Source: Trichomonas vaginalis G3
Taxonomy: Eukaryota > Parabasalia > Trichomonadida > Trichomonadidae
Direction of reading: 5' to 3'
Assembly (NCBI RefSeq): GCF_026262505.1
Contig: NC_067206.1
Span: 35,789,896 to 35,853,895, forward strand
DNA: 64,000 nucleotides
Shown here: one piece after another, positions 19,199 to 27,465 of the stretch
Numbering within the stretch: position 1 is the first letter of the stretch
Layout: each line of letters begins with the position of its first letter
The notes under the pieces: generated by a model
Database searches by the model: none
What the model was told of the DNA's origin: nothing
Seen by the model: the letters and a program-made list of their open reading frames with translations, nothing else
Position numbers and translations under genes: made by a program

Positions 19199-19565
19199 TG
19201 GTCGAGGTCGAACCTACCGACGAGGCAATTTACCTAATTGAAATTAACGAGCTTGTTAAAGACTTCTCAGGCAGAATGTAAAAGGCAAGCTTGTTAACTG
19301 TTGGATAACGGGAAGGGCTGCCTTGAAATCTCGAGACTTCGACTGGAAATTCCAATTCAAATACCAGACGGGACAGCCTACGACGACATAAAAGCAAGCA
19401 AAGAAAGAAGCTCTTCTCAAGTTCTTTGCCAAGCGTCCTTGGATACTACTTCCAAACAGAGAGAACCCTTTCCAAGAATGAGCCAAATTCTCAAGGGTCT
19501 CCTTCACTTCTCGGGTCAAGCCGTTCTACATAACCTGTGAAGGCGACATCCAACCAGTTCAGTAA
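19198..19565 (+). pseudogene. Left copy of 121-aa arm B gene
   Basis: Starts MVEVEPTDEAIYLIEINEL at the edge of the tandem array. The right copy at 45882 is open over 121 codons. Not whole here. Unrecognised family. Confidence 0.65.
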
Positions 19566-19606
19566 ACCTTAACGTTTAGAGTAAAAACATTTTTTTCATT
19601 TTTTGA

Positions 19607-20191
19607 ATGAAGCAAGTTAAATTCGTCCCCACCAATCTCAATGGACGCGATGAAGAGTTTCAAGCCATAGTTGAAGACGTTGAGAACGACATAGACGGCG
19701 AACTTGAAAGGAGCTCAATCACAATTGCAACCAAAATTGCAGGAGTCAAGGAACAGATAGCTCCACTTAAAGCTACCAAAGCTACTCTTGACCTCATGGA
19801 TAGTTACCGTTTAGATGTCAAGAGTGGAATAAGACAATTAAAATTAAAACTTCTAAACTACGAAGCTATACTCCAAAAGTTAGCAGAAATGAGAAGACTT
19901 TACCAGAGCTACTTACATGTAAGGGACTTACCTTCAAGCAGTCCGACCAAAGATGAATTTTCTGACATTGTCCCAATTTTGTCCGAAAGTCAGCTCAGAT
20001 GTTTTGAACTGCTCCCAACATATCCAGAATATGAAAATTTGCCTGAACTCTTTCGGTTCCTCAAAAAACGTTTTTTGGTTCTCATGTTCGAAACTTTTAT
20101 CGGAAGAGACAACAAACGTTCAGAAGAAGAACAAGATATTATTTTAAACTTGTTGTATGACTTAACTGTCATAACAAGCTTTTTGAAGTAA
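19607..20191 (+). CDS. 194-aa coiled-coil protein, left copy
   Basis: Charged and helical throughout: a central coiled coil (KLKLLNYEAILQKLAEMRRL) and a C-terminal helical part (EEQDIILNLLYDLTVI). No family recognised. The right copy at 45256 is nearly the same and also open. A T-rich run precedes the ATG. The HNH gene follows 32 bp later in the same direction, so the two may be co-expressed. Confidence 0.6.
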   Translation: MKQVKFVPTNLNGRDEEFQAIVEDVENDIDGELERSSITIATKIAGVKEQIAPLKATKATLDLMDSYRLDVKSGIRQLKLKLLNYEAILQKLAEMRRLYQSYLHVRDLPSSSPTKDEFSDIVPILSESQLRCFELLPTYPEYENLPELFRFLKKRFLVLMFETFIGRDNKRSEEEQDIILNLLYDLTVITSFLK

Positions 20192-20223
20192 AACCGTCAT
20201 TCTCAAACCACTTCATTTTTTCG

Positions 20224-20913
20224 ATGTCCGAACAAGCACCGAAGCCGAACACAATGGCAGATGTCCTTTCAAGGTTGCCAGACAAGCGCCCAGTTCAAAT
20301 TCAAATTATGAATTTGAAAGCTCATCTGACAAACACCGTTAAGACTCTCCAAAGTAGTCTTATGTCAGAGATGAAGGGACTTAAAGGTGAGTTCCTCATG
20401 AACCAAGTTTCCAATGAGAAAGTCCTGAATGATTTCACGGAAACCTTGCGCATTTACGAGAGAGAGAACCGAGACCTTGCCAGACTCATCTACCGTTTCT
20501 TCGAAGAGATAGATGCCATCTGGAAGGTACTCGGAAAGGACAGAACCTCCAACACCGTAATTCGTGAGTACCAAATTGAAGAAGGTATTATCAAAGAAGA
20601 GGAAGAAGAGGAAGAAGAGGAAGAAGAGAAACACGAAGAAGAGGAAGTTTGGGCAACCCTTGTTGCCGATGACGGTTACGAAATTTCCCAACCCTACCCA
20701 TACCAAATCCGCAACAAGGAGACAGGCAAGGTTCTTACCCCAGTCCTCAACAACTTGGGACACTTGAACCTTAACCTTCGGAATCGCGGTTCAATCTCCA
20801 TGGGCAAGCTTGTCGCAATTCAATGGGTTCCAAATCCAGGCAAGAAGACGAAGGTCAGACACATTGACGGTGACAAGCTCAACAACCGTAAGGAGAACCT
20901 CGAGTGGTTCTAA
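20224..20913 (+). CDS. HNH-like nuclease with poly-Glu linker, left copy
   Basis: 229 aa. An N-terminal coiled-coil region (LTNTVKTLQSSLMSEMKG) leads to a poly-Glu linker (about residues 121-140), then YEISQPYPYQIRN and an HNH_3-like core with KLVAIQWVPNP, VRHIDGD and NLEWF at the very end. Related to the nuclease at 12670 but with a different N-terminus. The poly-Glu tract comes from a GAA/GAG microsatellite and is longer in the right copy. Confidence 0.7.
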   Translation: MSEQAPKPNTMADVLSRLPDKRPVQIQIMNLKAHLTNTVKTLQSSLMSEMKGLKGEFLMNQVSNEKVLNDFTETLRIYERENRDLARLIYRFFEEIDAIWKVLGKDRTSNTVIREYQIEEGIIKEEEEEEEEEEEKHEEEEVWATLVADDGYEISQPYPYQIRNKETGKVLTPVLNNLGHLNLNLRNRGSISMGKLVAIQWVPNPGKKTKVRHIDGDKLNNRKENLEWF

Positions 20914-20962
20914 GAGTAAAAAAATTTTATTTTAGGGGGAAACCCCAAGTAAATTTAGGTGT

Positions 20963-21226
20963 TTATTTGGATAAGTATGTGAAATTAAGGTCAATTTGCA
21001 AAATTAGTTCCCGACCTTTGAATTGGACTCTTTCGTTCTCCCAGTTGCGTAGGAGGTCGTCCCAGAGGAGTTGGTAGATTTGCCAATCCAAGGACGATTT
21101 GTCCTCCCAGGCATTGAGGATGTACTGCTCGTAGAGTCTCATGACCTCTGCCTTGCACCAGACACCCTCTCCCTTGGAACGTAAGGCTTCTTCGAAGTGC
21201 TCGAATGCGATTGGCTGCGTGACCAT
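20963..21226 (-). CDS. 87-aa Trp-rich helical protein, left copy
   Basis: Unrecognised. Helical, with FEHFEEALRSKGEGVW, YILNAWEDKSS and LLWDDLLRNW. Start chosen at ATG 21226, shared with the right copy at 44206. It is divergent from the 81-aa gene with a 30-bp gap. Confidence 0.55.
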   Translation of the reverse strand: MVTQPIAFEHFEEALRSKGEGVWCKAEVMRLYEQYILNAWEDKSSLDWQIYQLLWDDLLRNWENERVQFKGRELILQIDLNFTYLSK

Positions 21227-21256
21227 CCGAAATGACACTTTTTGTCCGTTTGGTCA

Positions 21257-21502
21257 ATGTTCGTGTCTCGTGCCATAGTCGACGAAAATACAGACAAACA
21301 GGTTATATATGAGTTTGAGACCAAGAATGGTGTAACTCGACCTGTCCGATTCAAAGACTCCGAGGGCGACCATGAAATTAAACGGAAATTACCTAGGAAG
21401 GAATATAAAATGGACTGGTTGCCACCACCTCCACCTCCACCACCTTTACCTGTTCCTCAAGTAAATAAGCCTTTCCCGTTCCCAAGAATTCCCACATTTT
21501 AA
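21257..21502 (+). CDS. 81-aa protein with poly-Pro segment
   Basis: MFVSRAIVDENTDKQVIYEF followed by a basic middle and PPPPPPPP near residue 60. Unrecognised. Open in this copy; the right arm retains only a remnant at 44070-44175. Confidence 0.5.
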   Translation: MFVSRAIVDENTDKQVIYEFETKNGVTRPVRFKDSEGDHEIKRKLPRKEYKMDWLPPPPPPPPLPVPQVNKPFPFPRIPTF

Positions 21503-21524
21503 TTCAAATTCGAATAAAAATTTT

Positions 21525-23679
21525 TTATTTCATGCAATGTTTTATTTCTGTGCCGTCTTCAAGTATGCCCCAATACTTACGCTTGGAGAGGACATGAACT
21601 TCGGTGAAAATTTTGTCCAATTTGAATTGACCCATCTTTTCACCGACTAAACCCATTTCAATGAGTTTGTTATAGCCTTCTTCGTTCGTCATGAGTGCGT
21701 CAATGTTCTCATAGTAAACCACAACTTTGGATTTGACTTCGGAGAAGAATTTGTTGTAGTTGTCAAGGACTGCCTTTGCGAACTGATGGTAAGACCAATG
21801 TTCGACAATAGGTTTTAATGTGGTTACTAAGCCACTTTGACCTTGAGTGAATTCGTACTTCAAAACAAAAGGAGAAAACCTTTCAACAAAGTTGTCGACC
21901 TTCTCATAATGTTTACTCTTCATCTCTTGAGGTTTCTTAATGGAATATCCCCATGTCGAATTCATAAGCAATTTGAGTGTCATTGCAAGTTTGGGGTTTG
22001 AAGCTTTCCTAATATCATACAGTTGTTGTATGACTTTTCCAACTGTATAGTTCCTTCCCGGGAACTCACCATCTTCGTTTGGAATTCCAGTCGGAATATA
22101 TTGGACAAACCTCATGTACGCAGCGTTAAGGTCGACATAGTATATCTTTTCGTTTGAGTCGAACTTGTCGCAACCAATTGGTCCGGTTTGTGGAAATTCA
22201 AGTGAGTCTCTTATCTTCTGAGAAACTTCTCCTGTTATCTCATAAACATCGTCGAAGCAACCTGTTTCATATAAAACCTTCTGACCTAACTCAGATGCTC
22301 TCCAATACAATTTGACGTCAATTGGATGTCTCAATGGAAGTTTATTTATAGCATCTTGAAGTTCTTGCAACCTCATTGGAAGTTCTTCTGGTTCAGGTTG
22401 GTATCCGAACAATCCAACTCCTTGTGGAATTGTGTACTTCTTTTGTACTAGAACTTTGTCTGGAACAACTTTTGGTCTTGCTAACAGTGAAAAGTTTTGT
22501 TTCGTCTTTTGGTACAAAAGTTTCTGTCAGCTTGTCATCTGGAATTGGTTCCAACAAACCTTTCTCGAAAAGAATGTTTACAGCTCTGACAATGTTGCAC
22601 TTGCCTTTTCCGAACAATGGGTTTGTAAGACTTTCGTTCAACATGAAGTGGTTGTGGACAATTACAATCTTCAACCATGGTAAATTGAACTCAACAACAT
22701 AGTCGTCATGTGAAGAACCTTTAGCTGTAGGTATGTTGACTCGGATATTGACATTTGCCAACGGTGCAATTTTTGCCAATTGACCTCTGAGCATGTACCT
22801 TGTCTTCAACACATGACTCAAGATACTTCATCTTCTCATCTGTAACAAGACCAGAGTTCCTGAGACATGTAAGAATACAAGGTTCATTGACAATTGTTTC
22901 AATTGAATTGTAAATTCCAATACCTTGTCAAGTCAATGTCAGACTTATTTATGAACGGGAAGTATCCAGCATGTTGTCTGACTGCTTGAGGGTTAGGTTG
23001 GTACCATTCGAACTTGACACTTGCAATTCCTTCAATTGCATTCAAATGTCTGAGTCTGAGTCAACCATTGTTCTCTCTTTGTAGTCTTGAAAGCGTCAAG
23101 AAGTTTTGCGGCTGTTTGTTCATTGCCATGTGCATAGTAAATGTGACCATCCAAATCTGTTATTGTCAATTTGAGATTGTGTCCTTTCTTATTTCCGTCT
23201 TGAATTGCAGCAAGTACTCCCATGAAGCCTTCTTTGTTCTTTCCTTCGTCAAAGTTTACTGTAAAGGTTCGACCAGATGTAATTTGACTTCTAACTTCAC
23301 GATACTTTTCATATGCATATCTTGTTCTTTCCATGGGAGCATGTGCGTCTTCACCTTTTCCTTTTTTCCTTCTCAAAGGATGCAATTGTTCGTCATGTTT
23401 CCAGTAGAATCTGGCAAAGCCGTCGTGTCCTTCAACTTGAGGTTCACTAACATCGAAAGGCATGTCCATAAGACGTTCTTCTTCTAACCTCTCTAGTCTG
23501 TTTGGATAATTGGCACGTGCTGTTTCCAAATCCATTTCGTAGCGAAGACCAGACAATTTGTCATAGACTTTTATGGGTCTTCCCTTCCTATATTTAAAAT
23601 TCTTCGAAACTCTCCAACCATATCTTTGCAACTCTGCTTTTATTCTAGCAGACTTTCTATCCATTCTATATGGGGGCAT
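21525..23679 (-). pseudogene. Protein-primed DNA polymerase B, arm B type, left copy
   Basis: The C-terminal half shows a motif A-like block YYVDLNAAYMRF and a motif B-like block LKLLMNSTWGYS, with the usual spacing for family B polymerases. The N-terminal part starts MPPYRMDRKSARIK and is basic. This lineage is far from the polymerase at 8759. Not whole here; the right copy at 41909 is nearly whole. It heads a run of minus-strand genes that includes the 23710 and 24487 proteins. Confidence 0.7.
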
Positions 23680-23709
23680 TTTTATAAAAATAAAAAAATA
23701 TTTTTTTCT

Positions 23710-24294
23710 TTACTTTACATAACCGCCTGCTGCCATAAGTCTTTGACGCCAACCCATACCAGCTAATGAAGGTTGACTTGGTTTAGTTTGGAAACTAAAC
23801 TTTGGTTTTGGTTTATCTTCAGTTTTTGGTTTTTCTTCTTCTATCGGTTTTTCGTCACTTTTCGGTTCCTCTGACTTTGCCCCACCTGCAGGAACAGTTG
23901 TGTCGTCAACATCTTCATAAATATCATATGCCATTTGTTTTTGTTTTCCTTTCAACTTTTTGTGTTTGTTGTAAAGTTTAGAATATTTCGACTCTAAGTC
24001 GATGAGATGTTCTATAATGAACTGTTGGTCAGTGAAGTAAACTTTTCCATCTGTTGTCTCGAAAGCTCCTTCAGACTTCAATATTTTATTTGTGAGAGTC
24101 TGTTTCTTTTTTGAGATACTAGCCGTTCCATTTCTATGAAAAGTGACTTTATAGTTAGGGTTTGTATTTCCAGACCTGGCACTTTCTATTATTGAATTTT
24201 TCTCTTCATCTGTAAGTTCTTTGACAGGTTTTGACAATGGTTCTGAACTTTTTGTTTGTGGTGTCAAATCTACCGTTTCAACTTCTTCGGTCAT
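23710..24294 (-). CDS. ~194-aa virion-type protein, left copy
   Basis: After a leader, ESARSGNTNPNYKVTF and NGTASISKKKQTL form the module shared with the proteins at 14475 and 17049. Then comes a coiled coil (ESKYSKLYNKHKKLKGK), a Lys/Pro/Glu-rich linker, and a hydrophobic Gly-containing tail (MGWRQRLMAAGGYVK). Start at ATG 24294 or 24300. Open here. Function unknown; its place among capsid-accessory genes suggests a virion protein. Confidence 0.6.
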   Translation of the reverse strand: MTEEVETVDLTPQTKSSEPLSKPVKELTDEEKNSIIESARSGNTNPNYKVTFHRNGTASISKKKQTLTNKILKSEGAFETTDGKVYFTDQQFIIEHLIDLESKYSKLYNKHKKLKGKQKQMAYDIYEDVDDTTVPAGGAKSEEPKSDEKPIEEEKPKTEDKPKPKFSFQTKPSQPSLAGMGWRQRLMAAGGYVK

Positions 24295-24314
24295 TTTCAT
24301 CTCAGTAAAAAATT

Positions 24315-24467
24315 TTAGTTTGGTTTGTTTTCAACTGGTTGTTTAGGTTTTTTAAGTCGGTCTAAAACTTCCTGAGGTATAGGAAGAACTTGACAAACAC
24401 GTGGTGTAACTGCTGGAAGTCGACAAATCCATCTTGAACCCATTTGTCTCAATGCTGTATTGTTCAT
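24315..24467 (-). CDS. 50-aa small basic protein
   Basis: Short open frame starting MNNTALRQMGSRWICRLPAV, with PRVCQVLPIPQEVLDRL and a Lys/Pro tail. It has the same T-rich TTTTTACTGAGATGAA-type leader as its neighbours and is conserved in the right arm (41118). Too short for family recognition, but conservation of frame, start and leader supports a real gene. Confidence 0.55.
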   Translation of the reverse strand: MNNTALRQMGSRWICRLPAVTPRVCQVLPIPQEVLDRLKKPKQPVENKPN

Positions 24468-24486
24468 TTCATCTCAGTAAAAAATT

Positions 24487-24888
24487 TTACATTCCCCACG
24501 TTTGAGGCGGTTGAGGTTGGTTATTGTTTACCCATTGTTGTGCATGGTTATATCCTCTGTTAAAGAATCTTTCACCTTGGTCCATATAGTGTCCTGCTTG
24601 GTTATAGTAGTCATTTGCTTTGTTATAATAGTTTCCTGCTTGTCTTCCTACATTGTCCATCCATCCTTGAACTTTTCCTCTTGTTTCAGGATTTGGAATA
24701 AGATTTGTTGCATCTCGTGCTACCTCCCAACCTTTCTGTACAGTTTGTATAATAGGTTGTGCTTTCTCTTTAAGTATACCTAATGTACTCAAAATCTTCT
24801 TTCCAATTCCAAATGCACCTCTGGCTATTGTTCCCACTGCGGGCAAAAATCTGGATGCAACTCCTGCTAATGCGCCAAATAAACCCAT
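24487..24888 (-). CDS. 133-aa amphipathic Gly-rich protein (virion membrane-active candidate)
   Basis: It starts MGLFGALAGVASRFLPAVG, a glycine-rich amphipathic segment with an N-terminal Met-Gly that could be myristoylated, followed by GAFGIGKKILSTLG. The second half is Tyr/Asn-rich (NYYNKANDYYNQAGHY). Adenovirus pVI/pX-like membrane-active core proteins are a functional analogy, not a demonstrated homology. It is divergent from the integrase gene with a 17-bp gap. The right copy differs at only a few residues. Confidence 0.65.
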   Translation of the reverse strand: MGLFGALAGVASRFLPAVGTIARGAFGIGKKILSTLGILKEKAQPIIQTVQKGWEVARDATNLIPNPETRGKVQGWMDNVGRQAGNYYNKANDYYNQAGHYMDQGERFFNRGYNHAQQWVNNNQPQPPQTWGM

Positions 24889-24905
24889 TTCTTATAGGGT
24901 AAAAA

Positions 24906-25861
24906 ATGACGAATCCAAACAAGGACCCCTATGTTTCTAAAGCGACAAAGAAAGCACTCATGGTAAAAATCTTTAGTTCAACACCAAATGCTTGGTTTAT
25001 GGATATCTTGGAAAACATTCCGAGGTATAGAGAAGATGGACCACCATACTGGTTAATATTTGTTGGTCAAAACACAAGATACTGTGAAGCCATACCATTA
25101 TGGTCCAAAAATATTTTAGATGTGAAAACTGCTTTGACAATATTCGTTGACAAATACCATCCAACAAAACTGACATCTGACTGTGAAAGTTCTTTCAAAT
25201 CAGATGATATTAAAAACTATCTGCGTTCAAAAAATGTAAACCAATATTTCATTGTCGACCAAAACCATTCTGCTCTTGGTGTCATTGACGGATGTATAAA
25301 AATGTTAAGAGACTTAAACAACCACAAGGTGGTGAAGCAAATGAAATGTCATATGACGACAAGTATAGACACTTCTCCATGGCAAAGATGAGACAAGTTT
25401 TAAATATTTACAATAACCGTAAACAAAAAGGTTTGGGAAACCACTCCCCCGAAGAAATGAAAAACAACCCTGACTTAGAGAAAGACTATATATTTAATAA
25501 TTTAGTCAAAAGAGAAAACAAGAAAGAATGCCGGGCTTCAAACTTCAGAAAGGTGACAAAGTAAAATAGAAATACCTAAACGCGACCCATATGAAAATAC
25601 TATTGACTATGACAACAATGGGAACTCGACAGGTACTCACATTCGTGTTCGTAAAAATAGAAGAAAGTATACAAGAGAATATTATGAAGTTTTAGGCAAA
25701 CATGGCAAAATGTACACACTGCAAGCAGAAGATAAAACTACTATTGTCAGACCTCGTTTCAAACTTGTCAAAGTTCAAGGTGGTATACTTTCAAAGACAG
25801 TTCCTAACAAATATAAGACAACTCCTGACGAATATGCTAAAGAAGTTGAAAATGACGACTA
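24906..25861 (+). pseudogene. Maverick rve integrase, arm B type, left copy
   Basis: N-terminal region MTNPNKDPYVSKATKKAL, core blocks LIFVGQNTRYCEAIPL, KLTSDCESSFKSDD and NHSALGVIDG, and a C-terminal domain with KVTK and REYYEV-like strands. Same family as 3576 but of another lineage. Its last codon overlaps the stop of the convergent fibre gene. Not whole. Confidence 0.75.
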
Positions 25862-27001
25862 AGCATTTCTATACCATGCGTAAACTGTCATGTAAGGTGG
25901 CATGTATTCTTTACTTTGTCCCGTTGGATGTGTATATCCTGTAACGAAATGTGAATGGATTCCTTCTCCCTGCGTGTCATCCCAGTAACAATTTATAGCA
26001 AACTTAACGTCCTCTTTAACATCATATCCTTTACCTTTTGTCATTCCTCTCCAATCCCAATATCTATGCTTATGCCAACCACCTTCAGATGTAGTTAATC
26101 TTACGTAATGACTGTGTGCAGGTAAATTTTCACCTGAAATCGTTTTACTTCCACCTGTTTCCTTTGAAGAGTTTGCACAATACAAAAACCTGTCGACTAT
26201 TTGAGTCCAAGTTCCAAAACCAAGTACTACTTCTGGTCTGGTAGAGTTCATTGAAACATATAATGAGCCAACCGGGTAAATAAGATTCGGCAAAATTTGT
26301 TTAAGCACATTGAGTTCCTGTCTTAGATGCATAATACTATTGTCATTAGATATCAAAGTATCTACAAGACTTGTTGCCGGTGGTATTGTTGGAGCTTTAC
26401 TTGGCAAGGTTGTGTTTAGTGTAATATCATCTGCTGTAAAAGTTGTAAAACTTGTATGTGTATGAGTCTTATTTGCTTTAGTGTTTAAGGTTTCTTGTAA
26501 GTTTGTAATATCAGATATAGAATGTGTATGAGTCTTATTTGCTTTAGTGTTTAAGGTTTCTTGTAAGTTTGTAATATTTGCAATGGTATGTGTATGTCCA
26601 ACGGCACTTTTACTGTTTAAGGTTTCTTGTAAGTTTGTAATATCAGATATAGAATGTATATGAGTCTTTTTAGAATATTCGTTTTCAGCTCTTGTCACTT
26701 CACTTGACATTTTATTGTCAACATATGTTTTGTCTGCTAGTTCAGGATGAGTATGTTCTTTTGTTGCATAAGCATTGTTAGCTCTTTCTTCTTCTTTTGC
26801 TATTGCATCGTCTACATATTCTTTGTCAGCTTTGTTGTCAACATCTGCTTTCAAAAGAAGTTCATTTATAGGTTTCTCGTTTAAAGTTCCTTTTGTTGGA
26901 TTTATACAGACAGTATGGTTCTTATTGTCTTGAAACAGAAACTCATCTGTCATTGGGTTTAATGTCAGTTTTAAGTTTCCTTCTTTCAATGACTCAGATA
27001 T

Positions 27002-27009
27002 CTTAGAAT
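27002..27009. repeat. hAT target-site duplication, left copy
   Basis: CTTAGAAT, repeated at 32145-32152 and present once in the uninterrupted right-arm fibre gene. It fits the hAT preference nTnnnnAn. Confidence 0.8.
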
Positions 27010-27102
27010 AGAGATGTGAAAACTTAAATTTTATAATCCCTGGGATGCACTTTCTTCGATTTTTTTTAAATTTTTGGGATAAATTTTGACATCTTTTTTT
27101 TT

Positions 27103-27200
27103 TGCTGGCGACCTCCCCCCGTTCACAAAAAAAATATCGAGCGAAGGGGGGTCGCCAGCAAAAATCGAAAATTTTTTTGGTGAACGGGGGGTCGCCAGCG
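27103..27200. repeat. GC-rich inverted repeat in hAT left region
   Basis: GCTGGCGACC...CCCCGTTCAC (27103-27126) is mirrored by GTGAACGGGG...GTCGCCAGC (about 27179-27199), with a third GGGGGGTCGCCAGC between. The base composition is quite unlike its surroundings. Confidence 0.7.
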
Positions 27201-27253
27201 AGAACCTTAAAAATAAACTTCAGAAAAAAAATCTAAAAAGAAAAAAAGCGAAA

Positions 27254-27332
27254 AGGCCCTGGAGTCGAACTGGGGAACTTAAGGCTTATACTATGACTCT
27301 TACCACTGAACTATATTATCTGTGGATCGGTG
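27254..27332 (-). other. tRNA-like sequence with A-box and B-box, probably a decayed tRNA
   Basis: On the minus strand TAGTTCAGTGGTAAGAGT resembles a tRNA A-box/D-arm and AGTTCGACTCC a B-box/T-arm, with spacing of about 33 bases. The D-stem pairs, but the anticodon and acceptor stems do not form, so an active tRNA is unlikely. Confidence 0.3.
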
Positions 27333-27465
27333 CTTTATAAATTGTAAATATAAAGATTATCATAACGAATTAAAATGTAAAATAATAAATATTACTCTTA
27401 TATATTATTAGATTTTAAATTACAAAATAATAATAACAAAAAAAATATTCATGACCGGAGGTTTT

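Noticed and set aside
18784-19281. Ser/Thr-rich and Leu-rich proteins over the 21-bp repeats
   Set aside because: Frames across tandem repeats; the same array in the right arm gives different frames, so they are not conserved.
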